Shown in pieces: positions 45,214-54,563 of a DNA stretch of 64,000 nt (within the stretch, counting starts at the first letter, position 1; the number at the start of each line of letters is the position of its first letter). Position numbers and translations under genes: made by a program. The DNA is from Photobacterium aquae (GTDB taxonomy: Bacteria; Pseudomonadota; Gammaproteobacteria; Enterobacterales; Vibrionaceae), in assembly GCF_001029445.1 (NCBI RefSeq), contig NZ_LDOT01000014.1, positions 62,001 through 126,000 of the forward strand, read 5' to 3'. A model generated the notes under the pieces. That model saw only the letters and a list, made by a program, of their open reading frames with translations, ran no database searches and was not told the origin of the DNA.

Positions 45214-45956
45214 TGATGACGTTACTCCACAAAACGTCGAATTCACTTATCGACACCAGCCATACACCCAATTGGCCCCAGCGCTTGGCGACATTGGGGG
45301 AAGAGGCCAGTGATGAGCGTCTCAAGTCATTTTACGCAACAGCCAGTGTATTACCTGACACGCCATTAAAAGATGTCCCATTCGTTGCCCTTGATTTTGA
45401 AACAACCGGATTAGATCCACATTCGGATGAAATCATTAGTATCGGATTGGTACCCTTTAGCTTATCGCGTATTCATTGCCGGGGCTCTGCGCACTGGGTT
45501 GTAAACCCTAACCGGCCACTTAATGAAGAATCTGTAATTATTCATGGCATAACCGATTCCGATGTCGAAAAGGCACCGGAATTACTGAAAGTAATAGAAC
45601 AGGTACTTGCCGCATTGGCCGGAAAAATCGTCGTCGTACACTATCGAAATATCGAACGGGAGTTCATGAATCAGGCGCTGCTGACTCGACTGGGCGAAGG
45701 CATCCAATTTCCGGTCGTCGATACACTCGCAATTGAAGCGGGGGTACAGCAAAAAATGTTCGGAGGCTTCTTCAATCGACTCAAAGGAAAAAAACCGGGT
45801 TCTGTACGCCTAGGGCGAGCGCGTGAACGCTACAACCTGCCGGCCTACCAACCACACCACGCACTAACCGATGCACTCGCAACAGCAGAGCTACTACAGG
45901 CACAAATTGCCTATCATTACTCACCTGAAACACCAATCTCTGAAATTTGGCTATAA
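45210..45956 (+). CDS. DnaQ-like 3'-5' exonuclease (DEDDh)
   Basis: 248 residues. The exonuclease core has FVALDFETTGLDPHSDEIISIG (Exo I, Asp and Glu), HGITDSDVEKAPEL and VVHYRNIEREF (Exo II, with His in place of the more usual N-A), and YQPHHALTDALATAELL (Exo III, His and Asp of DEDDh). About 55 N-terminal residues precede the core. It may act in DNA repair or RNA processing; its steady partnership with the DUF294 protein suggests a joint role. It starts inside the stop of the upstream gene at a run of ATG codons (45210, 45213 and 45216 are all in frame), so the exact start is open. Confidence 0.9.
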   Translation: MMMTLLHKTSNSLIDTSHTPNWPQRLATLGEEASDERLKSFYATASVLPDTPLKDVPFVALDFETTGLDPHSDEIISIGLVPFSLSRIHCRGSAHWVVNPNRPLNEESVIIHGITDSDVEKAPELLKVIEQVLAALAGKIVVVHYRNIEREFMNQALLTRLGEGIQFPVVDTLAIEAGVQQKMFGGFFNRLKGKKPGSVRLGRARERYNLPAYQPHHALTDALATAELLQAQIAYHYSPETPISEIWL

Positions 45957-45970
45957 CGCCTCTATTCACT

Positions 45971-46012
45971 TCCTAAGCTACCTTAGATACAAACGGTCAA
46001 GGTAGCTTAGGA
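45971..46012 (+). terminator. Terminator of the DUF294-exonuclease operon
   Basis: Perfect 14-bp stem (TCCTAAGCTACCTT and complement) with a 14-base loop, followed by a short T-rich stretch. Confidence 0.65.
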
Positions 46013-46628
46013 TATGTTTTGCCTCGTATATATCGAGGTTATTTTGACCGATACAATCAAACCACCAGTGGTTAGCACACTAAACACATTAAATTATTTA
46101 TTAAATAAAGCACATAAAAGCAAAATACAGCCACCACAAAAATCTAAAATAAAACTCACCTTGCCACCGCTCACAATCCCAGTACAGATTTTCAGCAAAC
46201 AAGCAGCATTTGGCTTAGAGATAGGCAGTTCAAAACAACACAGCAACATACTCAGCACCAAACCATGCCTATATTCATATAGTGAATATTTGATTTTTTA
46301 TTTTTGGATCAGTGCAATAAGAAACAACATGCCTCATTTCACACTCTTCAGTTTATTTTGAGTCAAGTAAAACACAACACAATAATTACAGCACAAATCA
46401 TTCGTGTTTTATGGGTTTTTATTTTAAAAGATAAAATCCATTAATATATTTACAATCATAATTTTAGATATAATATTCACAACTTCTTTGCGCTACGGCA
46501 TGAGCAGACCCCATTATGTTTGCTAAATTAGACGTCACTTCGACGACAAACTTGCACCTGTCACATACAGTCATCAGTAGCTCGAAAACCCTTTTCTTAT
46601 CATTTTCACGTTCTTAAGGAGATAATTC
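46013..46628. other. Long AT-rich leader region upstream of the BCCT gene
   Basis: 616 bp. A 115-residue frame at 46014-46361 is low-complexity, starts within the terminator exit and has no ribosome site, so I do not call it. The promoter of the BCCT gene is expected in the last 200 bp. No operator identified. Confidence 0.45.
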
Positions 46629-48293
46629 GTGAGCAATGACAACAATGGTGGTATCCAAAGACCTGACGGCAAAGTCAGGCCTATTGATACCGACTATCAA
46701 ATTGGCCAAGACAATATCGCCCTGAAAGTTGGTCCATTTGGTTTAGATATCCACAACCGCGTTTTTGCCATCTCAGGGTTAACAATCATCCTCTTTGTTA
46801 TCCTCACTCTCACCTTCCGTGAACAAGTCGAGCCCTTCTTTGCCAACCTGCGTAACTGGCTCGCTTCTAATATGGATTGGTTCTTCCTCTCTGCAGGTAA
46901 CATTTTTGTTATCGTCTGCCTCACACTCATTGTTACACCACTAGGGCGAGTACGTATCGGTGGTACAGAAGCCCAGCCAGATTACACCTACGCAGGATGG
47001 CTAGCCATGCTATTCGCAGCTGGCATGGGTATCGGTCTTGTGTTCTTCGGTGTGTCTGAGCCGATGTCCCACTTCAGCGCCTCTTTAAACGGCGTAACCG
47101 TAGAGAACGGCGTACGTACCGACTGGGCTCCGCTTGGTGGCGCTCAAGGTGATATCGATGCTTCCTCTGCGCTAGGTATGGCAGCAACCATTTACCATTG
47201 GGCACTCCACCCTTGGTCTATCTACGCCTTGCTTGCATTGGGACTGGCTATTTTCTCGTTTAACAAAGGCCTTCCTTTGACAATGCGCTCTATCTTCTAT
47301 CCCCTTTTCGGCGAACGTATCTGGGGTTGGATTGGCCATGTCATCGATATTCTTGCTATTGTTGCAACCGTTTTTGGTCTGGCAACCTCGCTAGGTTATG
47401 GCGCATCTCAAGCCGCGACAGGGCTGAACTTCCTGTTCGGCATTCCAATGACCACAACAACTCAAGTTGTTCTGATCATTGTGATCACCGCTCTAGCACT
47501 GCTTTCTGTCGTTGCGGGTCTTGATGGTGGTGTTAAACGCCTGTCTGAAATCAATATGGGCTTGGCAGCACTGCTGTTGCTTTTCGTTATCGTTGTTGGC
47601 CCGACCCTTGCCATTTTCACTGGCTTTTTCGAAAACATCTATGCTTATGTAGTCAATATTCCAGCACTTTCTGTACCATTTGGTCGTGAAGATGTTAATT
47701 ACTCTCAGGGATGGACTGCATTTTACTGGGCGTGGTGGATTTCATGGTCGCCATTTGTAGGTATGTTTATCGCCCGTGTCTCTCGTGGCCGTACTGTTCG
47801 TGAATTCATCATCTGCGTTATTCTGATCCCATCTACCGTATGTGTATTTTGGATGACAGCCTTCGGTGGCACTGCGATCAGTCAGTATGTAAACGATGGT
47901 TACCAAGCAGTCTTTGATGCTGACCTACCGCTCAAACTATTCGCAATGCTTGATGTATTACCACTAGCACAGATTACATCTGTCATTGGTATCTTCCTTG
48001 TTGTTGTTTTCTTCATTACTTCTGCTGATTCCGGCTCACTGGTTATCGATACTATTGCAGCCGGCGGTAAAGTCGATGCACCAACACCACAACGTGTTTT
48101 CTGGTGTACCTTTGAAGGCCTAGTGGCTATTGCCCTAATGCTAGGTGGTGGTTTGGCCGCGGCGCAGGCAATGGCTGTTACCACAGGTTTGCCATTCACA
48201 GTGGTACTCCTAGTCGCAACGGTCTCACTGATCAAAGGCTTGATGAGCGAACCGCGCCCTAAGAAGTCTTCACTAAAGCGTGCTCCGCAATAA
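46629..48293 (+). CDS. BCCT-family compatible-solute transporter (betaine/choline/carnitine type)
   Basis: 554 residues from GTG 46629, seven bases after AAGGAG. Twelve membrane helices, the TM3 segment AAGMGIGLVFFGVSEP and the family signature in TM8, YWAWWISWSPFVGMFIARVSRGRTVREF, whose tryptophans line the quaternary-ammonium site. GMGIG in TM3 is the form found in sodium-coupled betaine carriers such as BetP, so sodium-driven uptake of glycine betaine or a similar solute is likely. The C-terminal tail is short and basic, unlike the long osmosensing tail of BetP. It ends at a strong terminator shared with the convergent BCCT gene. Confidence 0.95.
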   Translation: MSNDNNGGIQRPDGKVRPIDTDYQIGQDNIALKVGPFGLDIHNRVFAISGLTIILFVILTLTFREQVEPFFANLRNWLASNMDWFFLSAGNIFVIVCLTLIVTPLGRVRIGGTEAQPDYTYAGWLAMLFAAGMGIGLVFFGVSEPMSHFSASLNGVTVENGVRTDWAPLGGAQGDIDASSALGMAATIYHWALHPWSIYALLALGLAIFSFNKGLPLTMRSIFYPLFGERIWGWIGHVIDILAIVATVFGLATSLGYGASQAATGLNFLFGIPMTTTTQVVLIIVITALALLSVVAGLDGGVKRLSEINMGLAALLLLFVIVVGPTLAIFTGFFENIYAYVVNIPALSVPFGREDVNYSQGWTAFYWAWWISWSPFVGMFIARVSRGRTVREFIICVILIPSTVCVFWMTAFGGTAISQYVNDGYQAVFDADLPLKLFAMLDVLPLAQITSVIGIFLVVVFFITSADSGSLVIDTIAAGGKVDAPTPQRVFWCTFEGLVAIALMLGGGLAAAQAMAVTTGLPFTVVLLVATVSLIKGLMSEPRPKKSSLKRAPQ

Positions 48294-48324
48294 GGTTCTA
48301 ACGACTTTTGCTACAAGCACATAC

Positions 48325-48357
48325 AAAAAACCACTGCCAGCTGGCAGTGGTTTTTTT
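48325..48357. terminator. Bidirectional rho-independent terminator
   Basis: Six A, the perfect stem CCACTGCC/GGCAGTGG with an AGCT loop, and seven T, between the two convergent BCCT genes. Confidence 0.95.
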
Positions 48358-48375
48358 ATCTCTCTAGTTCAGACT

Positions 48376-49950
48376 CTACTCGCGATACTTCTCTGTGCTA
48401 AAGCCCAGAATCAAGCTGACGCACATTAACAAAAGAATAAACACGAATGGTAAAGCCGTTGAAATTGCCCCAGCCTGCAATGCTTCAATTGCCTCGGTGC
48501 CGCCGACATACAGTAGTACTGCCGCAACAGCCCCTTCAATCGTGGCCCAAAATACTCGCTGTGGCATTGGTGAATCAATCTTACCGCCAGCGGTAATATT
48601 GTCGATCACCAAGGAGCCTGAATCTGATGATGTAATAAAGAAAACCATTACCAGCACAATGGCAATAACCGAAAGAGTGGCACTCATAGGCAAAGATTCA
48701 AACATTTCGAACATCGCAAGTGGCACTGAAGTCAAACCATCTTGGCCTAGCACACCCACTTTGTGAATCACCTGATCTATTGCCTGACCGCCAAAAACAG
48801 ACATCCAGATTGTGGTAATAATTGTCGGAACAATCAACACAGCAATCAAAAACTCACGTACGGTACGCCCTTTCGAGACACGGGCGATAAACATACCTAC
48901 AAATGGTGACCATGACACCCACCATGCCCAGTAGAATACCGTCCAACCATGCAACCATGCCTGATCTTCACGGCCATGAGGGTTACTCAATGCAAAAAAG
49001 TTTTTCGCATAACCTGCCACGGTTGTTGGAATTGTCCCCATAGAAACGGCAAAACCCACTCCGGCAACAAAGACTAACAACGCCAGAGCCACCAGCATAT
49101 TGAGATTACTCAGTAGCTTAACACCACCATCAATGCCTCGCGCTACCGAAATAATCGCCAATAAGGTAACAAAAACGATCACCCCAACCTGCAACCCAAT
49201 ACCGCCAGAAATACCGAAGACATGCTCGATACCGCTTGCAGCCTGCTGAGCACCTAACCCCAACGAGGTCGCAAGACCGAATAGCGTTGCCAACACGGCA
49301 AAGATATCGATAACATGGCCCGGCCAACCCCAGACACGATCGCCGAGCATTGGGTAAAATATTGAACGGATAGAAAGCGGCAAGCCTTTATTGTAAGCAA
49401 AAAAAGCAAGGGACAGAGCAACCACACCGTAAATCGCCCAAGGGTGCAAGCCCCAATGGTACATGGTTGCACCTAATGCCAACTCACGCGCTTCTGGCGT
49501 AAAAGGAGTGACATTCAGAGGCGTTTCATACCATCCGGTATAATATGCGACAGGCTCGGCAACACTCCAAAACATCAGGCCAATGCCCATACCAGCGGCA
49601 AACAACATTGCCAACCAAGACATTCTGGAGTAATCCGCTTCAGCGTCCTTACCGCCGATACGGATCTTACCAAACGGTGAAACAATCAAAGCCAGGCAAA
49701 ACACCACAAAAATGTTGCCAGACCAAATAAACAGCGAATCAAAACTATTGATAATACTATTTTTAATGCCATCTAACGCCGTCTTAGCCGTGACAGGGTC
49801 ACTCACCAACGCAGCAATCAAAAACAGCAGTATCAGGCCGGCACTGGTTCCAAACACCGGGTTATGAACATCAAACCCCCACTTCTGAATATTATCCTGG
49901 CCTACTGTGTAGTCCGTATTATCAATACTGTACTTATCTATACCACTCAT
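48376..49950 (-). CDS. Second BCCT-family compatible-solute transporter
   Basis: 524 residues; ATG 49950 follows AAGGATG. It has the same architecture as the neighbouring carrier: an N-terminal VGQDNIQKWGFDVHNPVFG, AAGMGIGLMFWSVAEP in TM3 and YWAWWVSWSPFVGMFIARVSKGRTVREF in TM8. LMFW in TM3 is the same as in BetP, so sodium-coupled betaine uptake is probable. The two genes converge and differ too much along their length to be a recent tandem copy. Marine vibrios often carry several BCCT carriers for betaine, choline, ectoine or DMSP; the exact solute is not readable. Confidence 0.95.
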   Translation of the reverse strand: MSGIDKYSIDNTDYTVGQDNIQKWGFDVHNPVFGTSAGLILLFLIAALVSDPVTAKTALDGIKNSIINSFDSLFIWSGNIFVVFCLALIVSPFGKIRIGGKDAEADYSRMSWLAMLFAAGMGIGLMFWSVAEPVAYYTGWYETPLNVTPFTPEARELALGATMYHWGLHPWAIYGVVALSLAFFAYNKGLPLSIRSIFYPMLGDRVWGWPGHVIDIFAVLATLFGLATSLGLGAQQAASGIEHVFGISGGIGLQVGVIVFVTLLAIISVARGIDGGVKLLSNLNMLVALALLVFVAGVGFAVSMGTIPTTVAGYAKNFFALSNPHGREDQAWLHGWTVFYWAWWVSWSPFVGMFIARVSKGRTVREFLIAVLIVPTIITTIWMSVFGGQAIDQVIHKVGVLGQDGLTSVPLAMFEMFESLPMSATLSVIAIVLVMVFFITSSDSGSLVIDNITAGGKIDSPMPQRVFWATIEGAVAAVLLYVGGTEAIEALQAGAISTALPFVFILLLMCVSLILGFSTEKYRE

Positions 49951-50392
49951 CTTCTCATCCTTCTTGATAGACGAATGCCATGCAAAAACATTATCTGACA
50001 GAGCGAAATCTACCTTTCATTTCGAACGGCCAGATAATGACTCGACATGGCTCGCAACAAGAATACTTAGCCCTGTAATCATTAAATCAATGTACAGATC
50101 AAACCATTTCCTGCTCACTTCTGTCAAGTTTACTTGAAAATCAACACATAATGTCTATTTTTTGTACCACGAAGAGGTTAATCCGGGTGAATACGTGGAT
50201 ATTTCAATCACACCAATTGCTTCGGACGCAAAACATTTTACTTGAGATAACCATCGCTCGCTGGCATCGGTGACACCTACTTATCGCTCCCATCCATACA
50301 GGCAGCGATAAGAAAATATGGCACGTTTTAGTTTGTTGCGTTATCTCAAATAGGAGGAATGATGGGGGATAAAAGATGAGTATTAACAAAGC
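49951..50392. other. Intergenic region between BCCT and patatin genes, holds nested hairpin
   Basis: 442 bp upstream of the leftward BCCT gene and downstream of the patatin-like gene. The right third contains the nested inverted repeats at 50242-50349. A 61-residue minus-strand frame here lies inside the repeats and is not called. Confidence 0.5.
50242..50349. repeat. Nested perfect inverted repeats, 108 bp
   Basis: Outer arms TTGAGATAAC/GTTATCTCAA (50242-50251 with 50340-50349) enclose inner arms CTTATCGCT/AGCGATAAG (50280-50288 with 50304-50312). The spacers on either side of the inner stem are 28 and 27 bases, so the element is nearly symmetrical. No T tract. Confidence 0.65.
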
Positions 50393-51229
50393 CTATCTAA
50401 TGTGACTTTTACCTGCGGCATAACCTTGCTGATAGCCATGTTCTAGCTTCGCGAAATCCGTTGTCAACCGTCCAACAGCAAACGTTTTTGGCGGCACAAT
50501 GACTGTTACCTTGCAATCAACTGGCGGACTTTCAATAAAAGCCATTGCCTGATTATAAATTTCCGCTCGTTTTAGCATCGCATTAGCCAAGACGGGATGC
50601 TCTTTGAATAATTTATTTACGACCCAAGCACTACGGTACTCAGGTTTTCGATAGCCTTCAGGGCGAGATAAAATCACCGTGATTTCCCTCGCCCCCATCT
50701 CATAGGCTTTGATAACAGGGATCGAGTCCGCAACTCCCCCATCAGTCATACTCTGACCATTTATTTGAGGATACCCCCGGTAGGCCAAAGGGACAGAACA
50801 CGATGCCTTTAATAAGTCATTGAGGTTATCAGGTGTTGCCCGGGTATAAATGGGCTCTCCGGTATTGATATCCGTCGTAACGACATAAAGCGGGGTTGGC
50901 TGGGACTGAAAAGACGAGATATCGTAAGGCAGTTCGCGTAACGTGATCTCCCACAACCAGTCCAGATCTATCCAGTGGCCGCCTTTCATATAGCGGATAA
51001 AATCAATGAACTCAGGTCGACAGGAATAATCTGTAATGACCTTGTATGTCCGCTTAGGCTGCCGAGACAACCATGAAGCAAGGCTAGTTGAACCCGCTGA
51101 GACACCAAGACAAAAATCAAACGGTTGATAGCCCTGAGCAAGGTAGCTATCAAGTACCCCTGCAGAAAAAATCCCGCGCATTGCACCGCCTTCAACAACC
51201 AATGCTGATTTCTGTTTCTCTGTACTCAC
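50393..51229 (-). CDS. Patatin-like phospholipase (YjjU-like)
   Basis: 278 residues. ALVVEGGAMRGIFSAGVLD supplies the glycine-rich oxyanion loop, FCLGVSAGSTSLASWL contains the GxSxG nucleophile, and MTDGGVADSIPV the catalytic Asp of the Ser-Asp dyad. It is shorter than E. coli YjjU, the closest named relative I can suggest, but has the same patatin core. It is cytoplasmic by sequence (no signal) and would hydrolyse acyl esters of lipids; the natural substrate is unknown. Start ATG 51229 has a GGAG site. Single gene. Confidence 0.9.
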   Translation of the reverse strand: MSTEKQKSALVVEGGAMRGIFSAGVLDSYLAQGYQPFDFCLGVSAGSTSLASWLSRQPKRTYKVITDYSCRPEFIDFIRYMKGGHWIDLDWLWEITLRELPYDISSFQSQPTPLYVVTTDINTGEPIYTRATPDNLNDLLKASCSVPLAYRGYPQINGQSMTDGGVADSIPVIKAYEMGAREITVILSRPEGYRKPEYRSAWVVNKLFKEHPVLANAMLKRAEIYNQAMAFIESPPVDCKVTVIVPPKTFAVGRLTTDFAKLEHGYQQGYAAGKSHIR

Positions 51230-51340
51230 GTTTGCTCCCTCTGTTTTCGGTCATCTCTAGTCATATAAACTATCAGACCACAAACGAGTCAGCTATAGGT
51301 AACAGTCATATTATTTCAAGCCATTGTTACTCTTTTGAAT

Positions 51341-51358
51341 AGCGCCCTACTGGGCGCT
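51341..51358. terminator. Short GC-rich hairpin between orphan and patatin genes
   Basis: AGCGCCC-TACT-GGGCGCT, 10 bp after the stop of the leftward orphan gene at 51368. The exit is not T-rich, so it is a weak terminator candidate. Confidence 0.45.
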
Positions 51359-51367
51359 CAGTAAACA

Positions 51368-51895
51368 CTATTTTTTCTTATTTGATTGCCTCCACTTTTT
51401 CGTGAACCCACGCGCAGACAAAGTAAATTCATTCAGTGATAAATTCTCAACTTTTACAGTATTACTCGTGATGAACTGATTAATAATGTAATCCTGATCA
51501 CGACGCTCACGAGAATAGGCTGCAATATACTTTTTACTAGAGTATTTATATGATTTACAAAACTCTTCCATATATACTATTTTACCGTTTACCCGATAAG
51601 GAACGGTTCTTACGTGGCCATCCAACTGCGGGGCGAAAGTCATTGTACTTGCATTGCAAGAGTTTACCATTTTACCGCCAGATGTATCCGTCTGAGTAAA
51701 AATAAGGTTTCGCTGACCAAATGGTGTCGTTCCGATTTTCACATTCAGGGTTGTCGTATCATTCCCGTAATGCTTTGTGTCTTGTGCGTACCCATCTTTA
51801 TGAAAATTGTAATGATGGGGATTTGGCTCTACAGCATAGCCCGATGTAGAGGTAGAAAAAAGCACGGCTGCAACTAGCATATAATTAACATTCAT
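51368..51895 (-). CDS. Secreted or periplasmic protein of unknown function
   Basis: 175 residues with a Sec signal (YMLVAAVLFSTSTSGYA, cleavage after AVE or nearby). The mature protein is basic and rich in Tyr, Lys and Asn, with two cysteines (NSCNAS and EEFCKSY) that could form one disulfide. FTQTDTSGGKMVNSC and IVYMEEFCKSYKYSSKKY show no motif that I recognise. The codons are AT-rich compared with neighbouring genes, which hints at, but does not prove, later acquisition. Single gene. Confidence 0.7.
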   Translation of the reverse strand: MNVNYMLVAAVLFSTSTSGYAVEPNPHHYNFHKDGYAQDTKHYGNDTTTLNVKIGTTPFGQRNLIFTQTDTSGGKMVNSCNASTMTFAPQLDGHVRTVPYRVNGKIVYMEEFCKSYKYSSKKYIAAYSRERRDQDYIINQFITSNTVKVENLSLNEFTLSARGFTKKWRQSNKKK

Positions 51896-51999
51896 TCTTA
51901 TACTGATCTATTGCCTACTGTTATATTGGGTTTAATTATGAACGAATAACTCTATCAGTTAAAACAATTTCACTATCATAAGAAAATTCATTTTCGGTA

Positions 52000-52521
52000 T
52001 TATTCAAACACTATGCCGCACGATTCAAAACGGTACTGGGGATTCTGATATTGCTCATTATCCGCTTTGTAGTATTCTCGAGGCATCACACTATCTAGCC
52101 CTTTCGACTTAAGACACTGCCACTCATCACGAGTTATCACGACATATGACAGCGCCCTGTCCAATATTTCACCAATTCTCTCAACAGTTAATCGATCGTC
52201 TCGCACCAGAGCCTTGAGTTGACCCTCAATAACCCCTAACGGCAAATAAAGCTCGCGAACAAGATGCTTCAACGGCTCTTTCTTTGAAACCGCACTCAAT
52301 TTGCATACGGCAACTGAACAAGGCGCATAAGAAAAAATCTGTCGCCAATCGGGTTTATTATGGCGCGTTACCAAGCCATGTTGATAACAGTAATAGGCCT
52401 CAAAATACTGCCGCAAAGAATGGAAGCGTTCCGCATAAACTTCCAAATAGATATGCTGTAACTCAATACCCGCATGAAATGCATATTCGGCTGACTGCGA
52501 GTTGTCACCTTGATAGCCCAC
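52000..52521 (-). CDS. Hypothetical cytoplasmic protein
   Basis: The favoured start is GTG 52521, six bases after CGGAGAG; a TTG at 52545 would add eight residues. The 173-residue product lacks a signal or membrane span. GIELQHIYLEVYAERFHSLRQYFEAYYCYQHG and LVRELYLPLGVIEGQLKALVRDDR suggest a mainly helical fold with many Tyr. No family recognised. It lies divergent from msrP and on the same strand as the secreted orphan, 104 bp apart, so the two may be a small accessory pair. Confidence 0.65.
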   Translation of the reverse strand: MGYQGDNSQSAEYAFHAGIELQHIYLEVYAERFHSLRQYFEAYYCYQHGLVTRHNKPDWRQIFSYAPCSVAVCKLSAVSKKEPLKHLVRELYLPLGVIEGQLKALVRDDRLTVERIGEILDRALSYVVITRDEWQCLKSKGLDSVMPREYYKADNEQYQNPQYRFESCGIVFE

Positions 52522-52722
52522 TATACTCTCCGTTTTATCGTTCAATTTCCGAGAGATTACTCAGCACTTAACAAGAGATCAATTCAATCCAGTGCCTTCG
52601 TCGCAGCTTGGGCAAAGAACCAACAATACAGGACTCTCTTATTACTCAAAACAAACTCTCTTGAAATTTAAACGTATCTTCTTAGGTCTATTAACTCAAA
52701 TGACCAAATTGCAGGAATACCT

Positions 52723-53733
52723 ATGATCATAAAGAAAAAGGCCAAGTGGCAACTAGCCGAAAGCGATGCAACCCCTGAATCTGTCTACCACCAACGACGT
52801 GATATTCTCAAAAAGCTCGGAATAACATTGGCTGCACTCCCCCTCGCAGGGCAAGTTAATGCCGGTTTGTTCGACAGCTTCGGAAAGAACGCTGAAACCC
52901 CGGATCGACGACGCACCCTAGCGGGAAAATCTTCATCCTATTCAAACCCACAGCTTTCGCTGACTCCTGAAGACAAGATTCTAAAATATAACAACTTCTA
53001 TGAATTTGGCACCGACAAGTCTGATCCCGCAGCTCGAGCGCAGAACTTCAAAACCAATCCTTGGAATATTGAAATCAAAGGATTAGTACGTAATCCGTTC
53101 ACGCTGGGCTATGAAGATCTCTTCAAGCGTTTCACCATTGAAGAACGGATCTATCGGTTACGTTGCGTCGAGGCTTGGTCAATGAATATTCCATGGCTGG
53201 GGTTTCCCCTCGCGGCTCTAATCAAGGCAGCCAGCCCTACTAGCTCAGCAAAATACGTCGCCTTCGAGACACTCTATGACCCCGACCAAATGCCCGGGCA
53301 GGCGTCGCGGCGACTAGGTGGCGGCATCGACTACCCGTACGTAGAAGGACTTCGCCTTGATGAGGCGATGCACCCACTTACGTTGCTGTCAGTTGGTCTT
53401 TACGGCAAGACGCTTGCTCCTCAAAACGGCGCCCCCATTCGCCTTGTTGTTCCTTGGAAATATGGTTTCAAGAGCATCAAATCAATTGTAAAAATCACCC
53501 TAACGGACAAAATGCCGCCAACCACATGGAACATTCTGGCCCCACAAGAATATGGATTCTATGCCAACGTCAACCCGAAGGTTGACCATCCTCGCTGGAG
53601 CCAAGCCAGCGAACGATTTATCGGTGAGGGAAATCTTTTCAGCAGCCGTCGCCAACCAACCAAAATGTTCAACGGCTATGAAGCACAAGTCGCCGGTCTT
53701 TATCGCGGTATGGATCTGACAAGGAATTACTGA
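52723..53733 (+). CDS. msrP: Protein-methionine-sulfoxide reductase catalytic subunit MsrP (YedY), molybdoenzyme
   Basis: 336 residues. The N-terminus has a Tat signal ([20 protein letters not shown]) ending at VNA, so it is exported folded. [14 protein letters not shown] and [19 protein letters not shown] are diagnostic; the Cys in RCVEAW ligates the molybdenum of the Mo-molybdopterin cofactor. [17 protein letters not shown] is also conserved. It repairs oxidised methionines in periplasmic proteins, using electrons from MsrQ encoded next with a one-base overlap. The start is ATG 52723. Confidence 0.97.
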   Translation: MIIKKKAKWQLAESDATPESVYHQRRDILKKLGITLAALPLAGQVNAGLFDSFGKNAETPDRRRTLAGKSSSYSNPQLSLTPEDKILKYNNFYEFGTDKSDPAARAQNFKTNPWNIEIKGLVRNPFTLGYEDLFKRFTIEERIYRLRCVEAWSMNIPWLGFPLAALIKAASPTSSAKYVAFETLYDPDQMPGQASRRLGGGIDYPYVEGLRLDEAMHPLTLLSVGLYGKTLAPQNGAPIRLVVPWKYGFKSIKSIVKITLTDKMPPTTWNILAPQEYGFYANVNPKVDHPRWSQASERFIGEGNLFSSRRQPTKMFNGYEAQVAGLYRGMDLTRNY

Positions 53734-54419
53734 TGCACGATATCAATACAAACAAGACGGGCCATGTTTCTCGGCCTCATCCCAAACGTCGCATATTGAC
53801 ACTCAAGCCTATTCATATTCGGGCTATAAAGGCATTAATCCACCTTGTCTCATTATGGTTCGCCGCCTTACTCATCTGGAATACGCTGGAAGGCAACTTC
53901 GGCGCCGATCCAATACAAGGCTTAAGCCACTTTACCGGTTTAGCAGCCCTTAACACATTGTTTATCACACTGGCGGTATCACCATTTGCTCGTTGGTTAA
54001 AACAAGGACAGCTTGTCAAAGTACGAAGAGTATTGGGCCTTTACAGCTTTGCTTGGGCCGTCTTGCATCTGGCCGTCTACATTGCCCTAGACCTCAATTT
54101 TCAATGGACACTCATTGCCGATGAAATCGTCTCTCGCCCCTACTTATCCTTAGGGGCTGTTTGCTGGCTGGTTCTATTTGCTTTGGCCATAACATCCAGC
54201 CATAAAATCCAACGAACAATGGGAAGGTACTGGCAGCAGCTCCACAACTGGGTCTATTTGGCCCTCATTCTGGCTCCCATTCATTACCTATGGTCAGTCA
54301 AGTCAGGGCTTATTGAACCTGTCATTTACTTAGTTGTTTCCATTGCTCTTTTAGCGATGCGATATCACACATTTCGTCGCTGGTTTGCACAGTTTGCGAC
54401 CGCACATCCGCGCTCATAA
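53733..54419 (+). CDS. msrQ: Heme-binding membrane subunit MsrQ (YedZ)
   Basis: 228 residues with six membrane helices of the ferric-reductase-like type. His residues in LIHLVSLW, AWAVLHLAVYIALD, RYWQQLHNWVYLALILAPIHYLW are the expected heme ligands. GLSHFTGLAALNTLFITLAVSPFAR and LRKVRRVLGLYSF-like segments (here VKVRRVLGLYSFAW) fit YedZ. It draws electrons from the quinone pool or a flavin reductase and passes them to MsrP. It overlaps msrP by one base, so the two are co-translated. Confidence 0.96.
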   Translation: MHDINTNKTGHVSRPHPKRRILTLKPIHIRAIKALIHLVSLWFAALLIWNTLEGNFGADPIQGLSHFTGLAALNTLFITLAVSPFARWLKQGQLVKVRRVLGLYSFAWAVLHLAVYIALDLNFQWTLIADEIVSRPYLSLGAVCWLVLFALAITSSHKIQRTMGRYWQQLHNWVYLALILAPIHYLWSVKSGLIEPVIYLVVSIALLAMRYHTFRRWFAQFATAHPRS

Positions 54420-54523
54420 AACACAGCTTGTATTTTAGATGGCCTAAGCCCCCTAACCAGCTGAAATATCGTAGAAGTTAAGACTTTTTCTGGTACGATA
54501 TAACTTTCGGCGGCGGTATATAC

Positions 54524-54550
54524 AGGCTCCAACGAGAGACGTTGAAGCCT
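54524..54550 (+). repeat. Hairpin between msrQ and an orphan gene
   Basis: Arms AGGCTCCAACG and CGTTGAAGCCT pair with one mismatch around a five-base loop, ending 13 bp before ATG 54564. It could be the msrPQ terminator (poor T tract) or a leader hairpin of the orphan gene. Confidence 0.5.
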
Positions 54551-54563
54551 GCAGTGATCTTTA

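Noticed and set aside
46014..46361. 115-residue plus-strand frame upstream of the BCCT gene
   Set aside because: It starts in the exit of a terminator, has no ribosome site and a low-complexity Lys/Ser/Thr/Ile composition typical of AT-rich intergenic DNA.
50204..50389. 61-residue minus-strand frame downstream of the patatin gene
   Set aside because: It runs through the nested palindromes, which account for its reading frame; no ribosome site and no protein-like composition.
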